A DNA stretch of 41,265 nucleotides. It comes from Desulfosporosinus sp. (GTDB lineage: Bacteria; Campylobacterota; Campylobacteria; Campylobacterales; Arcobacteraceae). The notes below the pieces were generated by a model. It ran no database searches. It was not told where the DNA came from and saw only the letters and a list, made by a program, of their open reading frames with translations. Positions 1 through 9,848 of the stretch are shown piece by piece (position 1 is the first letter of the stretch; the number at the start of each line of letters is the position of its first letter). The stretch spans positions 1 through 41,265 of the forward strand of contig DYPS01000013.1 of NCBI GenBank assembly GCA_020719775.1, given 5' to 3'. The translations under genes and the position numbers were made by a program.

Positions 1-52
1 TGGGCAAGTGCTTTTACTCGCTTATGGGATATTATTTAGTATAATTAAATAA
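1..52 (+). CDS. 3' end of an upstream gene, probably a membrane protein (partial)
   Basis: All three forward frames are open here only briefly. The frame ending in TAA at 50-52 gives a hydrophobic tail, GQVLLLAYGILFSIIK, that looks like the last transmembrane segment of an inner-membrane protein. The GQ followed by a hydrophobic helix faintly recalls the C-terminus of prolipoprotein diacylglyceryl transferase, but 16 residues are far too few to name it. The other two frames stop at 39 and 44 and give less convincing tails. The choice of frame is an inference. Confidence 0.3.
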   Translation, partial: GQVLLLAYGILFSIIK

Positions 53-851
<799 letters not shown>

Positions 852-861
852 AGGAAGATAA

Positions 862-1074
862 ATGAGAATAGAAGAAATTGTGGCAAAAGCATTAGAAAGA
901 GTTGGGAATGACAGATATATTTTAGCATTAGCTGTTGGACAAAGAGCAGATGAGTTAAGTAAAGGTGCCAAACCATTATTGGAGAGTACAGTTATAAAAA
1001 ATATGAAATATACAGATATTGCAATTCATGAAATTGCTAAAGGTTTACTTGTTATAGATGGATTTAAAAAATAA
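862..1074 (+). CDS. rpoZ: DNA-directed RNA polymerase omega subunit
   Basis: Omega is the small RNA polymerase subunit that helps fold and hold beta'. In many bacteria it contributes to a ppGpp-binding site. The 70-residue protein has the expected N-terminal plan: an early helix (RIEEIVAKALERVGNDRYILALAVGQRADEL in outline, residues 2-32), a Gly-Ala-Lys-Pro turn at about 35-38 and a C-terminal helix. AAGGAAG at 851-857 precedes the ATG at proper spacing. It lies 10 bases after pyrH and 17 before spoT. The rpoZ-spoT linkage is common across bacteria and fits the link between omega and the stringent response. Confidence 0.93.
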   Translation: MRIEEIVAKALERVGNDRYILALAVGQRADELSKGAKPLLESTVIKNMKYTDIAIHEIAKGLLVIDGFKK

Positions 1075-1091
1075 ATTTGTATATTTGACAT

Positions 1092-3227
1092 TTGGAAAAA
1101 TATCTATCTTTAATTAAAAATATCAATACCATCGAAGGTGCTATTGAAGCTCTTGCTAGTTCAATAGTAATTTCACCAATAATACAAAAAGCTGTATCTT
1201 TTTGTATAGATGCTCATCAGTTACAAACAAGAAAGAGTGGTGAACCATATGCTGTCCATCCAATTTTAGTAGCCGCGATTACAGCTCATTATAGTAGTGA
1301 CGAAGCGATGGTGATTGCTGCATTATTACATGATATTGTAGAAGATACCGCGTTTACTTTAGATGAGATTCGAGCTATTTATGGTAATGATATCGGGAAT
1401 ATTGTAGATGGATTAACAAAAATAACAGAAATAAGAGTTACTGAGTTATCAAATAGTCAAGAAAAAGAAAAATTGTTGAAATCTGCAATGACATTTCGTA
1501 AAATGTTAATTGCTTCTATTGATGATGTGAGAGTATTACTTGTAAAATTATTTGATAGAACGCACAATATGCTAACACTTGATGCATTAAGTAAAGAAAA
1601 ACAATTTCGTATTTCTGAAGAAACACTTGTTGTTTATGCACCAATTGCACATCGTTTAGGGATGTCAACTATTAAAAATACTTTAGAAGATCTATCCTTT
1701 TATTATATATATCCAGATGAATATAAAAAAATAGATGAATATATACAAAATTATCAAGAAAAAATACAAAATACATTCAATTATTTTATAGAGAATATAC
1801 GGAATGTTTTGGCTGATGAATTTGATTATTCTATTCAAATTGACAGTAGAAGAAAACATTACTATTCAATATATCTTAAAATTCAGAGAAAAGGTATAAC
1901 TATTGATGAAGTTCTTGATCTTTTAGCTATAAGAATTATTACTAATACACCTCTTGAATGTTATAAAGTTTTGGGCTGTATTCATACAAGATATATGCCT
2001 TTAATTTCTAGATTTAAGGATTATATTGCAATACCAAAAGAAAATGGATATCAAACAATTCATACAACTGTTTTTTATAATACAAAAATATTTGAAATTC
2101 AAATAAGAACCAAAGATATGCATAAAATTGCTGAATTTGGAGTTGCTGCTCATTGGAAATATAAAAATGGTCAAAATAATTTCAAAGAACCAAATCTAAA
2201 TTGGTTACATACTTTAGAGATAGATAATGATAATCTTGAAGAATTTTATGATGAAACTAAAAAAGAATTATTCTATGAAGAGATAATAGTATATTCACCA
2301 AAAGGCGAACTTTTCACTATGCCAAGAGGTTCTTGTGCCTATGATTTTGCGTATATGATTCATACAGACTTAGGAAATAAGGCTATTGATTGTTATGTTA
2401 ATAAAGTTAAAAAACCACTTATACATGAACTTAGAAGTGGAGATATTGTTTCTATTAATAAAGGGGATAAAATTATCACTAGATGTTCATGGATTAATAT
2501 TGTAAAAACTACTAAAGCAAAAAAAAGTATTAAAAATTTATGTCAAAATAGACATAAGCAAATAAATATTCTGAATGGAAAAAATATTTTGAATACTATT
2601 TTTTCAAGATATACAAGTAATATTTTAGAACAATATCCTCAAGAAAAAGTTTATAAAGTCGTTGACAATTTAGATCATTTGAGACATTTGAAAAAATTAA
2701 TTGAAACAATAATAAGAGATGAGCTTGGTATTTTTGCAAGAATAAAAGTTCAGCAAGTTAACTTGAAAGAGTATAAATTTGAAAATCTTGTTTTCTATTC
2801 AAATTTTTCATTAACCTCTTGTTCTTTTGATCATTGTTGTCATCCAAAACTTAATGACGAAATAGTAGCTTTTAAAGATGGACGCGATGTGATAGTTCAT
2901 CATAAGATGTGCGAGAATGCCTATTTGCTTATGAAAGAAAAGCAACCAATGGTTTTTTGTAAATGGAGTGATGATAAATATTATGTGTATAAAATGGTTG
3001 TAAGTTTAAAAAGTATTAAAGGCGAATTAGCAAGATTACTTACTCATTTATCAAATTATGATGCCACTATTCTATTTATAGAATACGGAAAAGATAAACA
3101 TTCTCATACGCAATACTGTACAATAAATTTTGAGATAAAAAATAATAATAGTGAAAAAATAAAAAAAATCGTAAATCAAAAGGCAAAAATTATAGAATTT
3201 TATTCTGGTGATGATGCCTATAAATAA
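1092..3227 (+). CDS. spoT: Bifunctional (p)ppGpp synthetase/hydrolase, RelA/SpoT family
   Basis: This is the long Rsh enzyme that makes and degrades (p)ppGpp, the stringent-response alarmone. The 711 residues show, in order, an HD hydrolase domain with AALLHD (H80, D81) and VEDT, a synthetase domain with RFKDYIAIPKENGYQ at about 307-321, a TGS domain near 375-435, a Cys/His-containing segment (SFDHCCHPKL) and a C-terminal ACT-like region. Both catalytic motifs look intact, so I infer a bifunctional enzyme. The start is a TTG at 1092: an in-frame TGA at 1086-1088 rules out anything earlier, and the product then aligns with the expected N-terminus. No clear Shine-Dalgarno site precedes it. Its end abuts the tyrS leader. 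Confidence 0.95.
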   Translation: MEKYLSLIKNINTIEGAIEALASSIVISPIIQKAVSFCIDAHQLQTRKSGEPYAVHPILVAAITAHYSSDEAMVIAALLHDIVEDTAFTLDEIRAIYGNDIGNIVDGLTKITEIRVTELSNSQEKEKLLKSAMTFRKMLIASIDDVRVLLVKLFDRTHNMLTLDALSKEKQFRISEETLVVYAPIAHRLGMSTIKNTLEDLSFYYIYPDEYKKIDEYIQNYQEKIQNTFNYFIENIRNVLADEFDYSIQIDSRRKHYYSIYLKIQRKGITIDEVLDLLAIRIITNTPLECYKVLGCIHTRYMPLISRFKDYIAIPKENGYQTIHTTVFYNTKIFEIQIRTKDMHKIAEFGVAAHWKYKNGQNNFKEPNLNWLHTLEIDNDNLEEFYDETKKELFYEEIIVYSPKGELFTMPRGSCAYDFAYMIHTDLGNKAIDCYVNKVKKPLIHELRSGDIVSINKGDKIITRCSWINIVKTTKAKKSIKNLCQNRHKQINILNGKNILNTIFSRYTSNILEQYPQEKVYKVVDNLDHLRHLKKLIETIIRDELGIFARIKVQQVNLKEYKFENLVFYSNFSLTSCSFDHCCHPKLNDEIVAFKDGRDVIVHHKMCENAYLLMKEKQPMVFCKWSDDKYYVYKMVVSLKSIKGELARLLTHLSNYDATILFIEYGKDKHSHTQYCTINFEIKNNNSEKIKKIVNQKAKIIEFYSGDDAYK

Positions 3228-3249
3228 TAAATTATATATGGAGAAGCTA

Positions 3250-4458
3250 ATGGAAGAAAAAATAAAATATGCTCTTGGTGAAATTTCAAGAGGAACTTCT
3301 GAAATAATTGATATTGAAGCAATTGAGAAGTTATTAAAAAATTATTATGAAAATGGTGTCAACTATTTTGTAAAAGCTGGATTTGATCCAACTGCACCTG
3401 ATTTACATCTTGGGCATACTGTTTTACTACAAAAATTAGCAATATTTCAAAAATTTGGAGGAATAGTACAATTTTTAATTGGGAATTTTACTGCAACTAT
3501 TGGTGATCCAACTGGAAAAAATATTACAAGAAAAGTTTTAACTGATGAAGATATTAAAAATAACATTGGAAGTTATACAACACAAGCATTTAAGATATTA
3601 GATGAATCAAAAACTGTTATTGTTTATAATAAAGATTGGTTAGAATCACTTGGTGCTGCTGGAATGCTTTCGCTTGCTTCTAATTTAACAGTCGCTAGAA
3701 TGCTTGAGAGAGATGATTTTTCAAAAAGATATGTTTCAAATACACCTATTGCTTTGAGTGAATTTATGTATCCATTGCTTCAAGGATATGATAGTGTACA
3801 TTTAAAATCAGATATAGAAATTGGTGGAACAGATCAAAAATTTAATCTTTTAATGGGAAGACAACTTCAGAAGGTTTATGAAATAAATAAGCAACAATCA
3901 GTTTTGATGATGCCTATTTTAGAAGGGCTTGATGGTGTTCAAAAGATGTCAAAATCTTTAGGAAATTATGTTGGAGTCACTGATGAAGCAAATGATATGT
4001 TTGGAAAAATTTTGAGTATAAGCGATGAGCTTATGTGGAGATATTACGAACTACTTTCAGCTAAAACACTACAAGAGATTAAAAATCTAAAAGTTGGAGT
4101 AGAAAGTAACACTATCCATCCTAAAAAAGTGAAAGATGATTTAGCTATGGAAATTGTTGATAGATTTCATGGAATTGGAGAAGGGATGAAAGCAAAAGAG
4201 GAGTTTACTAAAATTTTTGCAAATAAAGATATCCCGTCCGTAATGGATGAATTTGAATTTCCAATAGGTGCTTGGATTTGTCAAATCTTAGTTGATACAA
4301 AACTTGTTAATTCAACCTCTCAAGCAAGGAGAGACATTGAAGGTGGAGCAGTAAAGATTGATCAACTTAAATTAGAAGATAGTAATATGAAATTTCAAAA
4401 AGGTATATTTGTTTTACAAAAAGGAAAGAAAAGTTTTGTTAAAATAAATGTAATTTAG
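3250..4458 (+). CDS. tyrS: Tyrosyl-tRNA synthetase (TyrZ-like type)
   Basis: The enzyme charges tRNA-Tyr with tyrosine. It is a class I synthetase with HLGH at 53-56 and KMSKS at 232-236. KMSKS, rather than the KFGKT of the commoner bacterial TyrS, places it in the TyrZ-like branch. The last 60 or so residues (from about 340) form an S4 RNA-binding domain, with GAWICQILVDTKLV and SQARRDIEGGAVKID. The frame is open from 3208 inside spoT and from an ATG at 3238. I prefer the ATG at 3250 because GGAG at 3240-3243 lies six bases upstream. That gives 402 residues, usual for the family. Confidence 0.94.
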   Translation: MEEKIKYALGEISRGTSEIIDIEAIEKLLKNYYENGVNYFVKAGFDPTAPDLHLGHTVLLQKLAIFQKFGGIVQFLIGNFTATIGDPTGKNITRKVLTDEDIKNNIGSYTTQAFKILDESKTVIVYNKDWLESLGAAGMLSLASNLTVARMLERDDFSKRYVSNTPIALSEFMYPLLQGYDSVHLKSDIEIGGTDQKFNLLMGRQLQKVYEINKQQSVLMMPILEGLDGVQKMSKSLGNYVGVTDEANDMFGKILSISDELMWRYYELLSAKTLQEIKNLKVGVESNTIHPKKVKDDLAMEIVDRFHGIGEGMKAKEEFTKIFANKDIPSVMDEFEFPIGAWICQILVDTKLVNSTSQARRDIEGGAVKIDQLKLEDSNMKFQKGIFVLQKGKKSFVKINVI

Positions 4459-4466
4459 GGGATTAT

Positions 4467-5552
4467 ATGAAAGCATTAAAAATAGGTAAACATACAATTG
4501 AAAAACCAATTATTCAAGGTGGAATGGGCGTTGGAATTAGCTGGGATAGATTAGCTGGAAATGTTAGCAAAGAGGGTGGACTTGGAGTTATCTCTAGTGT
4601 TGGAACTGGGTATTATAATAATCAAGAATTTTCTCATAAAAATATTCAAGGGAAACCATTTAGTGAAGTTAATTTTTATTCAAAAGATGGATTAACTGCA
4701 ATTGTTAATAATGCAAGAAAGATTTGTGGAGATAAACCACTTGCTTGTAATGTTTTGTATGCGAGTAATGATTATGGAAGAATAGTTGAGGATGCTTGTG
4801 AAGCAGGTATCGATATCATCATAACTGGCGCTGGGATACCTACAAATATGCCAGAATTTACAAAAAATTATCCAGATGTTGCACTTGTCCCTATTGTTTC
4901 TAGCGCAAGAGCATTAAAGCTTATTTGTAAAAAATGGAAACGATATGATAAGTTGCCAGATGCTGTTATCGTAGAAGGACCTTTGAGTGGTGGGCATCAA
5001 GGGTTTAGCTATGAACAATGCTTTATGGAAGAATACCAATTAGAGAATATCATCCCAGCAATTTTGGAAGAGGCAAAAGAGTGGGGAGATTTTCCAGTAA
5101 TAGCGGCAGGTGGAATTTGGGACAAGAATGATATCGATAAATTCCTAGCTCTTGGTTGTGCTGGTGTTCAGATGGGAACAAGGTTTATAGGAACATATGA
5201 ATGTGATGCTCATCCAAATTTTAAAAAAGTTATCCTTGAAGCTACAGCAGAAAATATTAAACTATTAAAATCTCCTGTTGGATTACCTGCGCGAGGTGTT
5301 TTAACTTCATTGCAAACAAAAATAGCTGAAGGAACAGCACCTAAAGTTGCTTGTATTTCAAATTGTGTGGCTCCTTGCCATAGAGGTGAAGAGGCAAAAG
5401 CTGTGGGATATTGTATCGCTGATAGACTGAGCGATGCTTATAATGGTGATATCGAAAACGGGTTATTTTTTACTGGTTCAAATGGATATAAACTCACAAA
5501 ACTTTGTAGCGTTCAAGATCTTATGGAAAAGTTAATTAACGGAGAAAATTGA
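4467..5552 (+). CDS. Nitronate monooxygenase / FabK-like flavoprotein
   Basis: This is an FMN-dependent TIM-barrel protein of the nitronate monooxygenase (2-nitropropane dioxygenase)/FabK superfamily. Such enzymes oxidise alkyl nitronates or, as FabK, reduce enoyl-ACP. Visible features are the N-terminal IIQGGMGVGIS (15-25), a GGHQG turn (175-179) in the region that carries the catalytic histidine, and VIAAGGIWD (211-219) plus MGTRF (236-240) for flavin phosphate binding. Near the C-terminus four cysteines are spaced C296-x3-C300-x3-C304-x11-C316, which marks a subfamily; their role is not known to me. GGGGA precedes the ATG. It sits eight bases after tyrS. The real substrate cannot be read from the sequence. 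Confidence 0.85.
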   Translation: MKALKIGKHTIEKPIIQGGMGVGISWDRLAGNVSKEGGLGVISSVGTGYYNNQEFSHKNIQGKPFSEVNFYSKDGLTAIVNNARKICGDKPLACNVLYASNDYGRIVEDACEAGIDIIITGAGIPTNMPEFTKNYPDVALVPIVSSARALKLICKKWKRYDKLPDAVIVEGPLSGGHQGFSYEQCFMEEYQLENIIPAILEEAKEWGDFPVIAAGGIWDKNDIDKFLALGCAGVQMGTRFIGTYECDAHPNFKKVILEATAENIKLLKSPVGLPARGVLTSLQTKIAEGTAPKVACISNCVAPCHRGEEAKAVGYCIADRLSDAYNGDIENGLFFTGSNGYKLTKLCSVQDLMEKLINGEN

Positions 5553-5559
5553 TTTTTTC

Positions 5560-7032
5560 ATGAAGAAGATACAAATATTCTTATTCTTCTTACTCTTTTT
5601 GTCACTCTCTTTATTTGGAGTGACTGATTTTGATAAGTTTACATTCGCAAAAAAAAATTATATTACAGCAATTTTTAAAAATGACAAAGACAAAGAGATA
5701 GAATATTTAAAAGAATTGATTTCGTTTGGTAAAAAGTCAAATCAAGATGTTTCAAAATATCAAAGTGAACTTTATAGGATAGATAGTAAAAACAATTTAT
5801 CAAAATTAAAGATTGAAAATAAAACTGAACAATTTAAGTTTGAAAGGTATAAAAATGATAATCTTCTAGATGATATTCCTGAAGGTTTTTTAAAAGATAA
5901 GGATAATTTTCTAAAAAGTAAGATCGATTATAGTATTAAATCAATTTATGCAAAAGAAGATTCTATTATTATAGAATTCGCTAAACAGGTATCAAAAGAC
6001 GATATAAAGTTTTTGAAACAAAAAAAAGATAATGGGCAAAAATATTCATTTGAAATAAAAGGAAATTTTAAAAATCCTGAAACAACAAATTTATCAATTA
6101 ATGGAATTTCCAAAATAGAGCTTTCCCAAGAAACTGGCAATTTACTCCATTTAAGTCTTTTTGATGAAGTAGATCTTGAAACATATTACTATATTTCGAA
6201 TAAAAATTTAGTTATTAGAAATCGTATTACTCATCAAACTAAATCAGAAAAAATTAATCCAGAAGAACAAAATAATATCTTATTAATAAATAGAGATATT
6301 CAACCGCCTTCTTCTTTTGATGGTGTCGCCAATACATTGAATATAAAATCTAAAACTATTGTGATTGATGCTGGACATGGTGGAAAAGATTCAGGTGCTA
6401 TTGGCCCAGATGGTGAATATGAAAAAATAGTTACTTTCAAAATAGCAAAATATTTATATAAGAAACTAAAAGAACTTGGATATACACCCTATCTAACAAG
6501 AGATAATGATTCATATATTCCATTAAAAGAGAGAACAAGAATAGCGAATAGAAAAAATGCTGACTTATTTATATCCGTTCATGCAAATGCAGCAGTTAAA
6601 GAGAGGATGATGAATGCAAGAGGAATTGAAACTTATTTTTTATCACCCGCTAGAAGTGATAGAGCAAAAGGAGTTGCTGCTTTAGAAAATAAAGAAGATA
6701 TGGATGCGATGGAAAGTTTTAATGATCAAGATTTAGTTTTAACTCTTTTAAACAGAACTAAAACAGTTCAATCTCAAAAATTAGCTATTGATGTACAAAG
6801 GAATATTTTATATCAAGTACGAAAGAAATATGGGAAAGAGATGATTGATAATGGAGTAAGAGAAGCGCCTTTTTGGGTCCTTGTTGGTGCTCAAATGCCA
6901 GCAGTATTAGTTGAAGTAGGGTATATTTCTCATCCAGAGGAATCAAAGATTTTAATTTCAGAGACTTATCAAGAAGAAGTGGCAAATGGAATAGCAGAAG
7001 GGATAACGGCATATTTTATCCATAATAGATAA
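5560..7032 (+). CDS. amiC: N-acetylmuramoyl-L-alanine amidase, exported (AmiA/AmiC type)
   Basis: The enzyme cuts the amide bond between MurNAc and the stem peptide to split daughter-cell peptidoglycan. It has an N-terminal signal peptide (KK then a hydrophobic run to about residue 20) and a charged region with an AMIN-like segment around 125-225. The C-terminal amidase_3 domain starts near 266 with VIDAGHGG (zinc ligand H273), E288, SVHANA (near 345) and VEVGYISH close to the end. All expected zinc and catalytic positions are present. At 490 residues it is longer than E. coli AmiC because of the Lys-rich linker. The last 17 bases overlap the end of the convergent comEC. The AmiA versus AmiC label is arbitrary. 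Confidence 0.9.
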   Translation: MKKIQIFLFFLLFLSLSLFGVTDFDKFTFAKKNYITAIFKNDKDKEIEYLKELISFGKKSNQDVSKYQSELYRIDSKNNLSKLKIENKTEQFKFERYKNDNLLDDIPEGFLKDKDNFLKSKIDYSIKSIYAKEDSIIIEFAKQVSKDDIKFLKQKKDNGQKYSFEIKGNFKNPETTNLSINGISKIELSQETGNLLHLSLFDEVDLETYYYISNKNLVIRNRITHQTKSEKINPEEQNNILLINRDIQPPSSFDGVANTLNIKSKTIVIDAGHGGKDSGAIGPDGEYEKIVTFKIAKYLYKKLKELGYTPYLTRDNDSYIPLKERTRIANRKNADLFISVHANAAVKERMMNARGIETYFLSPARSDRAKGVAALENKEDMDAMESFNDQDLVLTLLNRTKTVQSQKLAIDVQRNILYQVRKKYGKEMIDNGVREAPFWVLVGAQMPAVLVEVGYISHPEESKILISETYQEEVANGIAEGITAYFIHNR

Positions 7033-8290
7033 GCCAGGCAAATAAAAAAATATAGCAATTAAAAAGTACTATTATAATATTAAGTAAATAAAAAAAGAAC
7101 TTATACCAAATAGCTAATAGACTTAAGAATATGTGTCCTCCAAATAGCCAAATAGGGGTAAAAATTAAAGTATATTTTGGTTCTGTAGTGATCCAGAGTT
7201 CTAAAAAATTATCTAAAATATCTCCAAAACCAATTAAATGTAAAAGTAGTTCCAATGGATAAAAAACAATAAATCCAATAGTAATAAATGGGGACAATAG
7301 CTGTGCCAATGCTGTTGTCCCAAAGAAAAAATGGGTAATTGGATTGATTGCAAAAAAGATCCAAAAATTAAAAAAAAGAAAACTAAAGTATTTATTTAGT
7401 GTACTAAAATATTGCATATATAAAAAAATGTAAAATACTCCAGCAACACTAAACCAAAGAGAAAGAGAAAAAAACAATTTTGGGAAAAAAGCTATTATTA
7501 AGAGTACTATGAAAGCTAACGAACCAAATGAAAAGAGTTTAATATTTGATCGCAATAAAAATAATCCAAAAAGAAACATAACAAATGATCGTAAAAAAGA
7601 GGGAACTAAATTGATTGCTACAAGATAGATGAAAAGAACCATTGTTATAACAATTAGGATATCCATTTTCTTGTTTCGATAAGGAAAATATTTCTGGTGC
7701 AATGGAGAATAAAGAAGATTCAAAATGAAGAATAAAACAACCGAGATAATACTAAGATGAAATCCACTAATAGCAACAACATGAGCAATACCATAAATTG
7801 CACAAAGATTTTGAACATTTTTATCTAAAGGTGTTGCAAAAAAAAGAGTATTGTAAAAATCTCCAATTACTTGATATTGATGTTGTTGTAATACCATTTG
7901 ATAGATATTTTCAACCGCAGTAAGAGATACAGGAATAACTTCAATACCAAAAGAAGGGGCAAAAAATCCTTTTAGAAAATCATAAAATGTGACTTTTTGG
8001 GATACGATAATAAGTGAGATGGTATTTGTTCTTTTTAAAAGAATATTTTTAGGAATGGGTGTGAAAAAAGTAAAATGTTCCGTTTCTATTTTTGCTATAT
8101 GATTTAGATTATTCTTATTTTCTTTTGGATAGATATTTACAATTTTTCCCGTTGTTTGATATATTTCATTTGAAGTAAATTCTTTCCAAAAACTATATTC
8201 TTTTGAAATATTAAGGGAGAGGATAAGAGTTAAAAGGAGAGAAAGATAAAACCACTCTTTCTTATTGTTTATAAGCTTAAGTGATTCCAA
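7016..8290 (-). CDS. comEC: ComEC/Rec2-like DNA uptake channel protein
   Basis: ComEC forms the inner-membrane channel through which single-stranded DNA enters during natural transformation. The 424 residues are strongly hydrophobic, with roughly eight to ten membrane segments. The competence-domain core IYGIAHVVAISGFHLSIISVV is near the middle (about 164-184). A short soluble N-terminal section (residues 25-125) corresponds to DUF4131. The C-terminal metallo-beta-lactamase domain of larger ComEC proteins is absent, as in other Campylobacterota as far as I recall. The only reasonable start is a TTG at 8290, 12 bases after ftsY, without a clear Shine-Dalgarno site. It is the last gene of the tlpA-ftsY-comEC run. 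Confidence 0.86.
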   Translation of the reverse strand: MESLKLINNKKEWFYLSLLLTLILSLNISKEYSFWKEFTSNEIYQTTGKIVNIYPKENKNNLNHIAKIETEHFTFFTPIPKNILLKRTNTISLIIVSQKVTFYDFLKGFFAPSFGIEVIPVSLTAVENIYQMVLQQHQYQVIGDFYNTLFFATPLDKNVQNLCAIYGIAHVVAISGFHLSIISVVLFFILNLLYSPLHQKYFPYRNKKMDILIVITMVLFIYLVAINLVPSFLRSFVMFLFGLFLLRSNIKLFSFGSLAFIVLLIIAFFPKLFFSLSLWFSVAGVFYIFLYMQYFSTLNKYFSFLFFNFWIFFAINPITHFFFGTTALAQLLSPFITIGFIVFYPLELLLHLIGFGDILDNFLELWITTEPKYTLIFTPIWLFGGHIFLSLLAIWYKFFFYLLNIIIVLFNCYIFLFAWLIYYG

Positions 8291-8302
8291 AATATTGAGA
8301 GC

Positions 8303-9235
8303 TTATGGATATATTCCGTCAAGTAAACTATCAACGAAATCATCAGGCGAAAATGGAATCAGATCATCAGCTTTTTCACCTATCCCAATAAATAATATAG
8401 GAAGCTCAAGCTGATTAGATATACTAAATAGTGCGCCACCTTTACTTGTTCCATCAAGCTTGGTGACAATAATTCCATCAATACCTACCATCCCATTAAA
8501 AGCTTTCGCTTGAGTGATAGCACTATTACCTTGAGTTCCATCAAGTATGAGTAATTTCTGATGAGGAGCACCATCTTTAGCTTTATTACAAACTTTAACA
8601 ATCTTTTCCAATTCTTTATTTAAATTCGTTTGAGTTTGAAGTCTTCCTGCTGTATCTATAATACAGTAGTCAATTTTTTTGGCAACAGCTGATTGGATAG
8701 TGTCAAAGGCAACTGCACTTGGATCATGACCTTGTTGAGTTTTAATAATTGGAACATCAAGCTTAGAAGCCCAAATAGAAAGCTGCTCAATGGCAGCTGC
8801 TCTAAAAGTATCTCCAGCACCTAAAATAACTTTTTTTCCAGCTTTTTTGTACATGCTTGTAAGTTTTGCTATTGTTGTCGTCTTGCCTGCACCATTGACA
8901 CCAATAATGAGCTGTACATAAGGTGTAGGTAAGTGATCTGTTTTAATTTCTGGAGCAAATTCAAATAGTGATATGAGTCTATGTCTTAATTGATCTCTTG
9001 ATATCTGTTTTGGTAAGCCATCCATAGCAAGCTCAACAATATCATATGTCATGTCTGATTCTATTAATATTTCTTCAATTATATTAAAATCAATCTTTTC
9101 AACTTTACTTCCAAAGTTTGTAAGAGTAGAAATGTTAGCAATTGTTTTTTCTAATGCTTTAGTAAAAAAACTTTTTTTTTCATTAGTATCTGAAGATTCT
9201 AATTGTGTTTCTTTTCTTTTAAAAAGATTAAACAT
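8303..9235 (-). CDS. ftsY: Signal recognition particle receptor FtsY
   Basis: FtsY is the SRP receptor GTPase that docks ribosome-nascent-chain complexes at the inner membrane. The 310 residues give a short charged N-terminus, a helical N domain (about 25-90) and a G domain with GVNGAGKTT at 112-120, DTAGRLQ, and TKLDGTSKGG near the C-terminus. The long acidic A domain of E. coli FtsY is missing, as in many bacteria. The ATG at 9235 directly follows the stop codon of the upstream lipoprotein gene, so the two are translationally linked. An A9 homopolymer lies in the N-terminal coding part (plus-strand T-run 9172-9180). Confidence 0.96.
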   Translation of the reverse strand: MFNLFKRKETQLESSDTNEKKSFFTKALEKTIANISTLTNFGSKVEKIDFNIIEEILIESDMTYDIVELAMDGLPKQISRDQLRHRLISLFEFAPEIKTDHLPTPYVQLIIGVNGAGKTTTIAKLTSMYKKAGKKVILGAGDTFRAAAIEQLSIWASKLDVPIIKTQQGHDPSAVAFDTIQSAVAKKIDYCIIDTAGRLQTQTNLNKELEKIVKVCNKAKDGAPHQKLLILDGTQGNSAITQAKAFNGMVGIDGIIVTKLDGTSKGGALFSISNQLELPILFIGIGEKADDLIPFSPDDFVDSLLDGIYP

Positions 9236-9790
9236 TTATTTTCCAATATACTTACTGATATCGCTATCTAAAATTTCTTCTTGAGTTGCACCTACGTATT
9301 TCATCACTATTTCACCTTTTTTATCAAATAAAAACATTGCAGGTATTCCATCAACACCACCAACACCATCAGCAAATTTAAAATTTTCATCGCTATTTGT
9401 AACAGGATAGTTAATTTTATATTCAGCTATGAAGTTTTTTAACTCTTCATTTGATTTATTTTGTTCAGCTAAAACAGAGATAACCTGAAAATCTTTTCCA
9501 TATTTATTTTGAAGGTTTATTAGATGAGGTATTTCTGCTTTGCAAGGTGGACACCAAGTTGCAAAAAACACAACTAAAACAACTTTATTTGGATGTTGTT
9601 CGAAAGACCAGTTATTTTTTACTCTTTTAATCGACAGTTTATCCCCGTTCGTTGTAGTTAGATTTAAACTAATCTCTTTTGAAATTGGTTGAGCGAGAAC
9701 ATCACTTGAAATAGATTCTTTTTTATCACATCCAGTGATAAATAAACTTATGGATAAGAAACCAAATAATAGTAATTTTTTAATCTTCAT
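9236..9790 (-). CDS. TlpA-like thioredoxin-fold lipoprotein
   Basis: This is a periplasmic, membrane-tethered thiol-disulfide oxidoreductase of the TlpA/ResA type, a family that reduces partner proteins such as apocytochromes. The frame is open to 9937, but the product should start at the ATG at 9790. AGGA precedes it, and the protein then begins with a lipoprotein signal, MKIKKLLLFGFLSISLFITGC, lipidated on C21. The thioredoxin core shows FFATWCPPCKAEIPHL with the CPPC active site. A later GVDGIPAMFLFD carries the cis-proline loop. The length is 184 residues. It is co-transcribed with ftsY. The particular partner protein is unknown. Confidence 0.9.
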   Translation of the reverse strand: MKIKKLLLFGFLSISLFITGCDKKESISSDVLAQPISKEISLNLTTTNGDKLSIKRVKNNWSFEQHPNKVVLVVFFATWCPPCKAEIPHLINLQNKYGKDFQVISVLAEQNKSNEELKNFIAEYKINYPVTNSDENFKFADGVGGVDGIPAMFLFDKKGEIVMKYVGATQEEILDSDISKYIGK

Positions 9791-9803
9791 TTTTATTTCC
9801 TTT

Positions 9804-9829
9804 TGGTAATATATGAATCGGATTTTATC
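9804..9829. promoter_or_regulatory. Divergent promoter elements between tlpA-like gene and cyclo-ligase gene
   Basis: On the plus strand TGGTAATAT at 9804-9812 reads as an extended -10 and would start transcription near 9819. That lies downstream of the in-frame ATG at 9813 and so favours the ATG at 9849. On the minus strand GATAAAAT (9829 down to 9822) is a -10 candidate for the tlpA-ftsY-comEC run. Both calls are motif matches, not mapped starts. Confidence 0.4.
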
Positions 9830-9848
9830 CAATAGAGGCTTAATAAAG

